A stretch of DNA of 64,000 bases from Bacillus sp. FJAT-28004 (GTDB lineage Bacteria; Bacillota; Bacilli; Paenibacillales; Paenibacillaceae), in assembly GCF_001280845.1 (NCBI RefSeq), contig NZ_LGHP01000001.1:2442435-2506434 (forward strand), in the 5' to 3' direction. Under the pieces are notes generated by a model, which saw only the letters and a program-made list of their open reading frames with translations, was not told the DNA's origin and searched no databases. The stretch's first letter is position 1; every line of letters begins with the position of its first letter. Position numbers and translations under genes: made by a program. Shown here piece by piece: positions 1 through 8,005 of the stretch.

Positions 1-246
1 TATTCGTCGTTCACTATCTCGTACTATGCATCTGCACTAGGAATATCTCAAATAAGCAAGGTTAAAATGATGAAATGTTTTTATGCTTTGCTACCCATTG
101 TATTTATTGTTTCAACGCTTCCCAAAAATACAAGCTTGCTTTTTGTATTTGGTGATTTGCTGGGCAAAACTGCTCTTTATATGTTCGTTACATTGACAAT
201 AATCCTTTTATTGTTGACGAAATGGAAGAAAAGGAGCGTGAAATGA
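1..246 (+). CDS. Spore germination permease, GerAB-like (C-terminal end only)
   Basis: Frame 1 is open from the window edge to a TGA at 244-246 and gives the last 81 residues of a membrane protein. Two hydrophobic stretches are visible (around FYALLPIVFIVSTL and LYMFVTLTIILLLLT), followed by a basic tail KWKKRSVK. GerAB-type proteins are amino-acid-permease-like subunits of germinant receptors that sit in the spore inner membrane and are encoded directly before the GerAC lipoprotein. The family call rests mainly on this order: the stop overlaps the start of a clear GerAC gene in an ATGA arrangement, so the two should be translationally coupled. The 5' end lies outside the window. Confidence 0.7.
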   Translation, partial: YSSFTISYYASALGISQISKVKMMKCFYALLPIVFIVSTLPKNTSLLFVFGDLLGKTALYMFVTLTIILLLLTKWKKRSVK

Positions 247-1460
247 TGCTTAATCAATGCAATAAACGGGGACGTTTACTTTTGGTTAGTATAAGCTTTC
301 TAGTGTTAATCTTTCAAACAGGTTGTTGGAGCACGGATGAGATCGAGGATCTTGGTTTATTTGTTGGCATGGCACTTGATGTAGCTAACCAAACCGAGAT
401 TGAAAAAAAAATGGACAGGCTCGTTTCTTCATATCGGAAAAAGGATTTAATTACCTTTACGTTGCAAATCATAGATAAACAATCTGAAGGAAAAGATGCT
501 AATTCTGGCGGAGGTACTACAGCAAAACCCTATATAAATGTGTCAGAGACGGGAGATTCCCTCTTTGAAATGGTAAGGGAATATTCAGCTCGAATGGAAC
601 GACCCGTTATCGGTCATCATTTGAAGCTGATTGTTATAAATGAGAAGTTATCTCGTCTATACAGTATGAATAATCTTCTTAACTTTGTATTAAGGGACAA
701 TGATCTTCGACCTAATTGTCTTATCGTCATGAGCAGCGGTTTAGCGAGGAAAGTATTCGATACAAAAGGTAATTCCGTCATTCCGGCCTTTCGCGTTATT
801 AACATGGTAGAAAATCGTTATCGTACTTTGAAGATTTTACCACCAATGTCTATTATCAAAGTTGAAGGTAAGATGAATGCCAAATCAAGTTATTTGTTGC
901 AAAATGTTGTTGCTACTGATGGTGAAGTAAAGTTCTCAGGAGCATCCGTCATAAAAGGCAAAACTCAAAAATTTAGAGGAAGATTATCGGAAGATGAGTT
1001 GTTAGGCGTCATGTGGTTATCAGGCAAAGGAAAAGGGGGTTTAGTGAAGAGTTATGATGAAAAAACAAAGCAAGTTATCGCCTATGAAATAAAAACGATG
1101 AAAAGTAAAATGAAATCACAGATCAAGAACGGAAAAATTAGTTTTCATGTGCATATTGAATCAGAAGGCCGGTTGATCGAAGAATGGGTAGTCGCAAATG
1201 AACCTACAGATAATGAATTGAATAGTAAGGCTTTACAATCAACAGAGAAAGAAGTAAGACGACTCGTAAACATAGGATTACGTAAAATTCAAAAAGATTA
1301 TAAAACGGATGTTGTGGGTTTTGGTAAACGATTAAGCATCGAACATCCTAAACAGTGGCAGAAGGTTAAGGATGATTGGGATGATGAGTTCAGTCGGATA
1401 CCGATAACCTATAGCATAAAGCTGACCATTACCGATACTGGCGCAAAACAGGAGCATTAA
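243..1460 (+). CDS. gerAC: Ger(x)C family spore germination lipoprotein (GerAC-like)
   Basis: A 405-residue protein of about the usual length for GerAC subunits, which assemble with GerAA and GerAB in the spore inner membrane for nutrient-triggered germination. The N-terminus is a lipoprotein signal: basic NKRGR, a hydrophobic core and the lipobox FQTGC, then WSTDEIEDL, the typical CWxxxEIxxLG opening of the family. A start at 243 is preferred because AAGGAG lies at 231-236; an upstream ATG at 222 lacks such a site. The C-terminal region (IQKDYKTDVVGFG) also fits the family. The gene overlaps the preceding permease stop by a few bases and is followed by a strong terminator, so it closes the operon. 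Which germinant it senses cannot be told. Confidence 0.9.
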   Translation: MMLNQCNKRGRLLLVSISFLVLIFQTGCWSTDEIEDLGLFVGMALDVANQTEIEKKMDRLVSSYRKKDLITFTLQIIDKQSEGKDANSGGGTTAKPYINVSETGDSLFEMVREYSARMERPVIGHHLKLIVINEKLSRLYSMNNLLNFVLRDNDLRPNCLIVMSSGLARKVFDTKGNSVIPAFRVINMVENRYRTLKILPPMSIIKVEGKMNAKSSYLLQNVVATDGEVKFSGASVIKGKTQKFRGRLSEDELLGVMWLSGKGKGGLVKSYDEKTKQVIAYEIKTMKSKMKSQIKNGKISFHVHIESEGRLIEEWVVANEPTDNELNSKALQSTEKEVRRLVNIGLRKIQKDYKTDVVGFGKRLSIEHPKQWQKVKDDWDDEFSRIPITYSIKLTITDTGAKQEH

Positions 1461-1501
1461 TCGTTAATTTAGCGGAAATATCCTGATTTGCTTTCTCAAA
1501 A

Positions 1502-1540
1502 AAACTGCGTGAAATACATATTTCACGCAGTTTGCTTTTA
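1502..1540 (+). terminator. Intrinsic terminator after gerAC
   Basis: A perfect 13-bp stem, AAACTGCGTGAAA (1502-1514) against TTTCACGCAGTTT (1521-1533), with a 6-base loop, followed by a T-rich stretch. Confidence 0.85.
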
Positions 1541-1619
1541 TATCAACTTTTAAGCTATCATAATAGAGTAATGGTCACTTAAATAGAGCATAAAAATAGG
1601 ATTTTTATGGAGGATTTTC

Positions 1620-2561
1620 TTGCGAATGGGACAACATGAGGTGACGGATAGCTACGGATTAGAAATGGAGTTATTTTCGATATGGATGAAAAATAAAGGG
1701 ATGACGAAGTCCACACACCAAGCATACATAAATGATGTTCGTTTTTTTCTACATACTGTACATCCAACTGAAACGAAAAATATTACGAAAATGGATATTA
1801 TGCGTTATATGGCCGTTTGCCGTGAGAAGGGAGCAGGAGACGAAGCGCGCAATCGCAAGCTTTCTTCTTTGCGTTCATTTTTTAAAGCGTTGATCGAGAT
1901 GGAGCATCTAGAAGGCAATCCTGCTGCACTTATTGCAAAGTCGAAACAGGAGAAAAATCGGATTCCCGTTTATTTGGAAGAAAACGAACTTGATGCACTA
2001 CTGCAGGCGATACAGGGGAAATACTATATTCGAAATGTCGCGATTGTTCTGTTAATGTCCTATGCCGGTCTTCGTGTAGGTGAGGTGCATCGAATGAATG
2101 TGCAGGATTTTAGGCAGGATGGCTCAATCCATATTCTCGGAAAAGGGCGTAAATGGCGTGTCATTCCATTGCCTGATGCACTGCAGCATGTTTTAAATGA
2201 AGCGCTCACCGAACGCAAGGAATGCAGACAGGGCAAGGAACAACCGTTTTTTGTATCTCAATTTGGTCGAAGGCTATCAATCCGTATGATACAGACTGTT
2301 GCCGATGAAACGATCAAGCTGTTAAAAGAAGCGATGCCTGCACTTGCGGATAAACGACTATCCAGCCATAAGCTGAGGCACTCTTTCGCAACGATGCAAA
2401 TACGCAGCGGTACAGACATTCGGACATTGCAGGAGCTGCTTGGACATGCGAGTATCGAGACGACACAAATTTATACGCATATCGATAATAAACAGCTTCG
2501 TAATGCGATGAACAACATTTCAAGCAAAATTCCAATGAAGTTTCAAACTATGGTTACGTAA
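1620..2561 (+). CDS. Tyrosine-type site-specific recombinase (XerC/XerD-like)
   Basis: A 313-residue phage-integrase-family protein. The N-terminal SAM-like core-binding domain covers about residues 12-105 and the catalytic domain about 115-300. The catalytic set is complete: Arg152 in AGLRVGE, Lys176 in GKGRKW, His250 and Arg253 in HKLRH, His276 in LGHASIETT and the nucleophile Tyr285 in IYTH. The start is a TTG at 1620, placed 6 bases after TGGAGG at 1608-1613; the ATG at 1626 has worse spacing. The size fits chromosomal Xer proteins rather than large phage integrases. The gene is monocistronic between two terminators, with no excisionase, att-like repeat or phage gene nearby, so it could be a domesticated recombinase or a lone remnant. 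Confidence 0.9.
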   Translation: MRMGQHEVTDSYGLEMELFSIWMKNKGMTKSTHQAYINDVRFFLHTVHPTETKNITKMDIMRYMAVCREKGAGDEARNRKLSSLRSFFKALIEMEHLEGNPAALIAKSKQEKNRIPVYLEENELDALLQAIQGKYYIRNVAIVLLMSYAGLRVGEVHRMNVQDFRQDGSIHILGKGRKWRVIPLPDALQHVLNEALTERKECRQGKEQPFFVSQFGRRLSIRMIQTVADETIKLLKEAMPALADKRLSSHKLRHSFATMQIRSGTDIRTLQELLGHASIETTQIYTHIDNKQLRNAMNNISSKIPMKFQTMVT

Positions 2562-2602
2562 TAATAATTATGTTAACTTATATCGCAATTATGAAAAAAC
2601 TC

Positions 2603-2652
2603 AAAAAAAGCTGATAACAAGATACCCGAGGTATCTGTCATCAGCTTTTTTT
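2603..2652. terminator. Bidirectional terminator between convergent genes
   Basis: An A-tract, then GCTGAT, an inner stem AGATACC/GGTATCT around CGA, then ATCAGC and a T-tract. It can stop both the recombinase transcript and the minus-strand FhuF-like gene. Confidence 0.85.
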
Positions 2653-3451
2653 AATTGGCGCCAGCTTCAACCAGCTTGCGTCGTTCTTCACGTTCTTCAG
2701 GCAGCATACGCGGGCAGCTATAACATTTCACACCATCAACACGACAATCATACATGCAGCATGAGGAGCGGAGTACCATCTGAGGACCACCTGGAGACCA
2801 CGGATCATCGATATACCGAGGTTTGTGTACAAAAGGATTCCGTTTCCGGTTAAATACATCAGCAGAAAGACCCAATATGACATCGAGATCACGCTGTACT
2901 CCTGTCAGAAGCGTCTGATCGTTCATATTATATTTTAGAAAATCGATAACGGCATGAATTTGTCCACCAACTTGGTTCCAGATCATAGCGGATTTCACAC
3001 CGGCGCTTATGGCTACAGCTTCGACAATATCGTTTATCTCATCCATGAAACTAGTTCTGAAGGCATGCTCTAAAAATGGTTTTCTTTCCTGTTCTTCGAT
3101 TGGCACCTCAGTCCAGCGAAGCTCATTAATTTTGAAGCCGAGATGAGCATGATCGTCGTGTTTTTCAAGCTGGTATGTCAAATTATGTAGTGATAAATCC
3201 AAATAACGGTTGTATTGAGCGATAAAAAAGAGATTTGTTATGCACAAATTAAAGAAGGACATTCCTACAAAAGAAGCAGCTAATTGCATGCCCGTTGCTT
3301 GCACCATTTCTCCGGCTTTTATTAGCGTTGCATGCGCAACATCTCTATCGTAAAAGCCAGTCGCAGGCAGCTCAAGCAAGGGATGAGCGGCTCCTTTCGG
3401 GGAAATATGAAAATATGTTTCGACAAGTGTAAAGTCCATGTCATGTTCCAT
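2651..3451 (-). CDS. FhuF-like [2Fe-2S] iron-siderophore reductase family protein
   Basis: A 266-residue protein. Its C-terminus carries the FhuF-type iron-sulfur motif C-C-x10-C-x2-C exactly: Cys231, Cys232, Cys243 and Cys246 in CCMYDCRVDGVKCYSC. FhuF-family proteins are cytoplasmic reductases that release iron from imported ferric siderophores. The N-terminal 220 residues are alpha/beta and lack a signal peptide. A near-perfect Fur box lies 54-72 bases upstream of the start, which supports iron-repressed expression. No siderophore transporter is next to it, so the substrate is unknown. The ATG at 3451 has only a weak GGGG-type ribosome binding site; the ATG four codons later is possible. 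Confidence 0.8.
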   Translation of the reverse strand: MEHDMDFTLVETYFHISPKGAAHPLLELPATGFYDRDVAHATLIKAGEMVQATGMQLAASFVGMSFFNLCITNLFFIAQYNRYLDLSLHNLTYQLEKHDDHAHLGFKINELRWTEVPIEEQERKPFLEHAFRTSFMDEINDIVEAVAISAGVKSAMIWNQVGGQIHAVIDFLKYNMNDQTLLTGVQRDLDVILGLSADVFNRKRNPFVHKPRYIDDPWSPGGPQMVLRSSCCMYDCRVDGVKCYSCPRMLPEEREERRKLVEAGAN

Positions 3452-3504
3452 TTATTTGTGCCCCATTTCGTTTTCTCAAAAATACGTATAGAGTATGTTT
3501 GCTC

Positions 3505-3523
3505 GATAATGATTATCATTATT
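3505..3523. promoter_or_regulatory. Fur box upstream of the FhuF-like gene
   Basis: GATAATGATTATCATTATT matches the classical 19-bp Fur consensus GATAATGATAATCATTATC in 17 of 19 positions and is almost a perfect inverted repeat. It lies between the stop of the upstream isomerase gene and the start of the minus-strand FhuF-like gene, where a bound repressor would cover the promoter. Confidence 0.85.
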
Positions 3524-3547
3524 CCACTCTATAAGTATAGGAGGGGG

Positions 3548-4387
3548 CTAGCGGACTGTCAATATAAATGGTTCGACTATCGCTTTAACTCGCTCAAGCC
3601 CTTCCCACATATCCCCGGGACCATCATAAATAAGGACATAAGCACCTTTAAACCCAACTTGTTCAACTTTAGTCAGATAGGAAAGAAGTTCTTCTTGATC
3701 AGGAAAACCAGCCTCATTATAACTAGGTTTAACATGAATCGAGACGCTTAACGCCGCAGTATCGCCTATTTCTGAAATTTTGTCTGCACTATGATAATTC
3801 CCGAAATCGGTTATAAATCCTACATCTTTACCAGCTTGTGCAAGCAGCTGAAGACTGCTTTCGGATGTAGACGTAAGCGCTTTGAAGTTTTCGGTTATAA
3901 CATGAACATTTTTGGAAGCTGCATATTGTGCAAGCTCGGATAAGGCAGAAGCTGACAATTGAATCGCCTGATGATCGTTTGGCGAAGCTTCACCTGCAAT
4001 AACACGAATTTGTTTAGCTCCACAATGTGAAGCTATATCAATCCAATTCCTTATGAGATTGAGATCAGCGGATCTTTTAGTCGCATCAGGAGCTGTTAGG
4101 TCACCATAGTCAAGCAGCAGTGTATCAAACTTAATAGCAGATTCGTCAAAAGAGCGGCGAAGCTGCTCTAAATAATCAAATTCAGTTGAAGGAAAATGAA
4201 AATGGCAAACCTCGAGTGCGTGATAACCTCTTGAAGCTGCTTCGGCTGGAAGCTCTAGCAAAGGTGTAAGCAGTGGTTGATCCTGTATCTGCGTCAGATG
4301 CGTGTTAGTTTCGTTATCCCATACCGTCCAGTGAAGAGGACCAAGATTACGATGAAGGCTCCATGTACTAATCGATAGATATGACAC
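3548..4387 (-). CDS. Sugar phosphate isomerase/epimerase family protein (AP-endonuclease-2 TIM barrel)
   Basis: A 279-residue soluble protein of the xylose-isomerase-like TIM-barrel superfamily. Features that fit are an early Ser/Thr-Trp strand (ISTWSLHRN), GYHALEVCHFHFP for strand 2, the strand LLLDYGDLT, the metal-ligand-type Glu strand VHVITENFKAL at about 160-170, the Asp strand VGFITDFGNYH at about 190-200, and SIHVKPSYNE with a His strand. Members isomerise or epimerise keto-sugars or inositol derivatives with divalent metal; the substrate cannot be read from sequence. The gene ends only 24 bases upstream of the Fur box of the next gene, so the two are probably separate transcripts. Confidence 0.75.
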   Translation of the reverse strand: MSYLSISTWSLHRNLGPLHWTVWDNETNTHLTQIQDQPLLTPLLELPAEAASRGYHALEVCHFHFPSTEFDYLEQLRRSFDESAIKFDTLLLDYGDLTAPDATKRSADLNLIRNWIDIASHCGAKQIRVIAGEASPNDHQAIQLSASALSELAQYAASKNVHVITENFKALTSTSESSLQLLAQAGKDVGFITDFGNYHSADKISEIGDTAALSVSIHVKPSYNEAGFPDQEELLSYLTKVEQVGFKGAYVLIYDGPGDMWEGLERVKAIVEPFILTVR

Positions 4388-4531
4388 TAATTATCCCGCC
4401 TTTTAATATATTGTTTGAACCTAAGGTTAGCATAGCATGCATCAAGCCGAAAAAAAGCTTCACTTTTGGCATATTACTCCTCTAGTTGGTCATTTTTCCC
4501 GATCTTAATGTAAGGGAGGTTTCAGTCAACA

Positions 4532-5110
4532 ATGGGAATAAAAAAATCGATACAGGAAAAATTTTTATTTCTATATAAGTTCTTATATAAGCCTGGGCAA
4601 ATCGGAAGCGTAATGCCAAGCTCTAAGTTTTTAGCCCAAAAGATGGTTGAGCGTGTTCCATGGCATGAGGTTTATGCGGTTGCAGAGCTTGGTGCAGGAA
4701 CCGGTGCGATCACAAAGTATATTCAGGAAGCTGTTCACAGTCAAACAAAGGTTTTTCTTTTTGAGAAGGATCCCTATATGTTAAAAACATTAGAAAAAAA
4801 TTACCCTAATTTTGTATGTTATGAGAACTCGACAAATCTGCAAGCAGTTTTAAACCAAGAAGGAATCGAACAATTGGACTGTGTCATTAGTGGATTGCCC
4901 TTTTTCAATTTCAATCAGACGCTGAGGGATATGCTGATGGAGCAAATTGTGAAATCATTGAAGGATCAAGGATTGTTTATTGCCTTTCAGTATTCGCAGC
5001 AGATGAAGAAACAATTAAGCACACACTTTCATATTGAGGAAATCAAATTTGTACCTTTGAACGTTCCGCCTGCTTTTGTGTATATTTGCAGGAAGAAGCA
5101 GCAGCGCTGA
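4532..5110 (+). CDS. Class I SAM-dependent methyltransferase (phospholipid N-methyltransferase-like)
   Basis: A 192-residue Rossmann methyltransferase. The SAM-binding motif I is AELGAGTGAITKYI at about residues 50-63, followed by an acidic ligand strand VFLFEKD and the motif IV-like stretch LDCVISGLPFFNF, where adenine-N6/rRNA dimethylases and PmtA-type lipid methyltransferases have (N/D)LPF-like residues. The N-terminal IGSVMPSSKFLA is characteristic of PmtA-like proteins that N-methylate phosphatidylethanolamine. The N-terminal 20 residues are rich in aromatics and lysine, suitable for membrane contact. An rRNA-modifying role is a less likely alternative. It is monocistronic with a terminator downstream. 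Confidence 0.75.
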   Translation: MGIKKSIQEKFLFLYKFLYKPGQIGSVMPSSKFLAQKMVERVPWHEVYAVAELGAGTGAITKYIQEAVHSQTKVFLFEKDPYMLKTLEKNYPNFVCYENSTNLQAVLNQEGIEQLDCVISGLPFFNFNQTLRDMLMEQIVKSLKDQGLFIAFQYSQQMKKQLSTHFHIEEIKFVPLNVPPAFVYICRKKQQR

Positions 5111-5176
5111 GAGGAGGATCCAGAAAATTACTCGAACCTTGGATATCAAATTGAAAAATAATGTTTGTACTCTACT

Positions 5177-5228
5177 AAGGGGGCTGCGCAGCATAAGTGA
5201 AATTATGTTGTGGGTACCCCTTTTTCGC
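5177..5228 (+). terminator. Terminator in the 305-base gap after the methyltransferase
   Basis: AAGGGG (5177-5182) pairs with CCCCTT, with an inner helix CAGCATAA/TTATGTTG, followed by a T-tract at 5221-5225. The rest of the gap up to 5415 shows no further gene or clear motif. Confidence 0.7.
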
Positions 5229-5415
5229 TTTTTAGTTCGATCGTTTTTTAAGCTTGAGTTAAGTGGAAGGCGCAGCTGAATGCCGCCAGCCATAATATCT
5301 TTTCGATTGAAATACCGATAAACTTTTGCTAATCAGGGAAATAGCATTATAATAATACATAGAGACCATTCAGTCGCAGTATTATAGAGATTTCTTTATG
5401 GAAGGAAAGAGAAAC

Positions 5416-5844
5416 ATGGAAACAAAACGTGTATCGACAGATGAGCAATTGGAAGAAGCATACAAGATTCGAAAAACAGTTTTCGTGAAAGAGCAAGGTG
5501 TTGCGGAGGAAGTAGAACTTGATGAATTCGATGCTATCGCTGACCATGTTCTCGTTTATTACGAGAATGTACCGGTTGGAACAGGTAGAGTCCGGATCGT
5601 TGATGATATGGCGAAAATAGAGCGAATTTGCGTTTTAGCCTCACACCGCATGCATAAACTTGGCAAAGCTATCATGGATGAGCTTGAGTTGATTGCACAT
5701 GAAAAAGGGCTTAAGAAAGCGAAGCTGCATGGACAAGTTCAAGCAGCAGCTTTTTATGAAAAACAGGGCTATGAAGTAGCATCCACCATCTTTATGGAAG
5801 AGAATATCCCACATGTTAAGATGGTTAAAGTTTTATCACATTAA
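5416..5844 (+). CDS. GNAT family N-acetyltransferase
   Basis: A 142-residue single-domain GNAT protein. Near the N-terminus it has AYKIRKTVFVKEQGV, typical of YjcF/ElaA-like members, then the acetyl-CoA pyrophosphate-binding segment ERICVLASHRMHKLGKAIM with an R/Q-x-x-G/A-like turn, and the C-terminal AAAFYEKQGYEV strand-helix common to the fold. The acceptor is unknown. A start at 5416 is chosen over an in-frame ATG at 5398 because GAAGGA lies 9 bases upstream. The gene stands alone and ends at an intrinsic terminator. Confidence 0.8.
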   Translation: METKRVSTDEQLEEAYKIRKTVFVKEQGVAEEVELDEFDAIADHVLVYYENVPVGTGRVRIVDDMAKIERICVLASHRMHKLGKAIMDELELIAHEKGLKKAKLHGQVQAAAFYEKQGYEVASTIFMEENIPHVKMVKVLSH

Positions 5845-5857
5845 ATAAAATGCAAGG

Positions 5858-5888
5858 AGAGAGCCAGCTTATACAGGCTCTCTTTTTT
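5858..5888 (+). terminator. Intrinsic terminator after the acetyltransferase
   Basis: AGAGAGCC (5858-5865) pairs with GGCTCTCT (5876-5883), followed by TTTTT. Its position before the convergent AraC gene may serve both strands. Confidence 0.85.
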
Positions 5889-5895
5889 AATTGCT

Positions 5896-6696
5896 TTATA
5901 CGATTTTTTTTCGATAATGAGTGGGGGACACACCCTTCACTTTCTTGAACATTTTCGAGAAGAGAAGAGGATCGTTATACCCAACAGAATGGGAAATTTC
6001 GGATACAGAGAGCTGTAGATTGTTCATTAGATCACAAGCTTTATCCATTCGATAATGCAGTAAATAGGTTTGAGGAGATTGCTGTACAACCTCTTTGAAT
6101 AAAGCGGATAAGTAAATACGGTCTATGCCGATTAGCTTGGCCAGTTCGGTTATGCTTACTTTGGTATAGTAGTTCATTTTGATGTAATCGATCGCTTTGC
6201 GAACATACACATCCTTTGCTTTCGGTAAATAACCCATTTGATTAGGAGCAGTCAACATGTCGATCCAATCCGAAATAAGACGATAGAGGAGACTATGCAC
6301 GATAAGACCGCTGTTTTTCTCATGTACCCCAGTTTCATCAAGCTGTTCTAACCATGGCTCAAACCAATTTGCTGGAGCATATGTGAAATAAGGGTTTGTT
6401 TTGCTTAATTGAACCTGTTCAAGTAAACGATCAACACATGTACCCTGAAAAGCAATCCACGAATAAACCCACGGATCTTGCATGTCCGCCTTCATAAGGC
6501 AAATTGTGTTTGGAAATACCATAAAGCCTTGTCCTTTTTTTAAGGCATATGTTTTTCCGTTGATCTGATAGGTGCCTCTGCCTTCATGAATAAATAATAT
6601 TTTATAATGATCCTTTACCCCCGGTCCCCAGCGATAGCCTGGTTCACAAAATTGTTTCCCGTGATAATAGTAGATCAGGTCATAGCGTTCACTCAC
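5896..6696 (-). CDS. AraC family transcriptional regulator with cupin-like sensor domain
   Basis: A 266-residue regulator. The N-terminal half is an AraC-type ligand-binding cupin: YYYHGKQFCEPGYRW, then HEGRGTYQINGKTYALKKGQGFMVFP, the usual glycine-rich sensor fold. The C-terminal 100 residues hold two helix-turn-helix units (VSITELAKLIGIDRIYLSALFKE and LSVSEISHSVGYNDPLLFSKMFKK) and the family signature ending GVSPTHYRK. The start is GTG at 6696, about 9 bases after an AAGGAAG site. It is divergent from the aldo/keto reductase gene across 184 bases, so control of that gene is likely but inferred. Confidence 0.9.
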   Translation of the reverse strand: MSERYDLIYYYHGKQFCEPGYRWGPGVKDHYKILFIHEGRGTYQINGKTYALKKGQGFMVFPNTICLMKADMQDPWVYSWIAFQGTCVDRLLEQVQLSKTNPYFTYAPANWFEPWLEQLDETGVHEKNSGLIVHSLLYRLISDWIDMLTAPNQMGYLPKAKDVYVRKAIDYIKMNYYTKVSITELAKLIGIDRIYLSALFKEVVQQSPQTYLLHYRMDKACDLMNNLQLSVSEISHSVGYNDPLLFSKMFKKVKGVSPTHYRKKIV

Positions 6697-6880
6697 TCGT
6701 TGTCACTTCCTTTGTCATCGATCTAAAACATATTACATTATGACATATATGACTTGCATGTAGACATTCCTTAATGTAGAAGTATTAAGCTATACTTTGA
6801 AAGTAAAAACGGAAAGTTGTGATCATTATAGCATGTTTCAAGTGAAGAAATTATTTTATTAATAAAGGGGAAAATGATAA

Positions 6881-7885
6881 ATGCCTTATGCTGCTGATCC
6901 ATCACGTTATTCGGAAATGTTGTACAAACGCGCAGGCAAAAGTGGTATCAAGCTGCCTGCGATATCCTTAGGCCTATGGCAAAACTTTGGCGGCAATCAA
7001 CCGCTTGAAAATTCACGTGCGATGTTGTTAAAAGCGTTCGATCTTGGTATTAACCATTTTGACCTGGCGAACAATTATGGGCCGCCTGCCGGCTCTGCTG
7101 AAGAAACGTTCGGGGCTGTGTACAAGAAGGATTTGGCTCCCTATCGCGATGAGCTTCTTATTTCAACAAAAGCGGGCTATTATATGTGGGAAGGTCCATA
7201 TGGCGAATGGGGCTCACGCAAAAACTTGCTGTCCAGCTTGGATCGCAGCTTAACGAGAATGGGGCTCGATTATGTCGATATTTTTTATTCGCATCGTCCT
7301 GATCCAGAAACGCCGCTGGAGGAGACAATGGGCGCATTAGATCATGCTGTTAGACAAGGCAAAGCATTGTATGTTGGTTTATCCAATTACAGTGCGGAGC
7401 AGACAAGCGCAGCTATTAAAATTTTGAAACAGCTTGGAACGCCTTGCCTCATTCATCAGCCGAATTACTCCATGCTGAATCGTTGGATTGAGGATGGTTT
7501 GCAGGAAGTACTTACGGAGAATGGTGTAGGATCGATCGCTTATTGTCCGCTAGGAAGAGGTCAGCTAACGAATAAATATGTCGATAAAATTGAAGCGGAA
7601 TCCAAGGCAGCTTCCAGCACGATGAAACCGGAAGCGATTTCGGCAGAACGAGTTCAAAAATTCCGCAGTCTAGAACAGCTAGCCGCAAGAAGAGGCCAAA
7701 CCTTGTCCCAAATGGCATTGACATGGGCACTGCGCGAAGGCGGAGTCACATCAGCTTTGATCGGTGTTAGCCGCGTTAGTCAGATTGAAGAAAATGTAAA
7801 GGCGCTTGAGAGCGCTCCGTTATCAGCTGAGGAATTAGCCCAGATCGACGCTATTATGCACAATATTGGAGATATTCCGTGGTAA
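6881..7885 (+). CDS. Aldo/keto reductase (YghZ/L-glyceraldehyde-3-phosphate reductase-like)
   Basis: A 334-residue NADPH-dependent aldo/keto reductase of (beta/alpha)8 fold. The catalytic tetrad is visible: Asp in HFDLANNYGP, Tyr in the same segment, Lys in LLISTKAGYYMW and His in FYSHRPDPETP. YVGLSNYSAEQ and the C-terminal LIGVSRVSQIEENVKAL match the cofactor-binding end of the family. The long opening before the first strand and the GPPxGSAEExFG segment are typical of the E. coli YghZ subgroup, which reduces L-glyceraldehyde 3-phosphate and methylglyoxal. It is divergent from an AraC regulator that may respond to its substrate, and is followed by a strong terminator. Confidence 0.88.
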   Translation: MPYAADPSRYSEMLYKRAGKSGIKLPAISLGLWQNFGGNQPLENSRAMLLKAFDLGINHFDLANNYGPPAGSAEETFGAVYKKDLAPYRDELLISTKAGYYMWEGPYGEWGSRKNLLSSLDRSLTRMGLDYVDIFYSHRPDPETPLEETMGALDHAVRQGKALYVGLSNYSAEQTSAAIKILKQLGTPCLIHQPNYSMLNRWIEDGLQEVLTENGVGSIAYCPLGRGQLTNKYVDKIEAESKAASSTMKPEAISAERVQKFRSLEQLAARRGQTLSQMALTWALREGGVTSALIGVSRVSQIEENVKALESAPLSAEELAQIDAIMHNIGDIPW

Positions 7886-7890
7886 TACCT

Positions 7891-7918
7891 AACCCAGGCG
7901 CATACGCCTGGGTTTTTC
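7891..7918 (+). terminator. Intrinsic terminator after the aldo/keto reductase
   Basis: A perfect 10-bp stem AACCCAGGCG/CGCCTGGGTT around CATA, then TTTT. Confidence 0.9.
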
Positions 7919-8005
7919 TGTATTTATATAGCATACAAAAGCAGGAAATGATGCGTGTTTTGTGGAAATAAACGTTTAAATCCAACCTGACAAGAGAGGG
8001 AAACT

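Noticed and set aside
1620..2561. Integrase as evidence of a genomic island
   Set aside because: No flanking direct repeats, tRNA gene, excisionase or compositional change is visible around it.
3332..3751. 139-codon plus-strand frame
   Set aside because: It runs across the FhuF-like gene start, the Fur box and the end of the isomerase gene in the opposite sense; no family resemblance.
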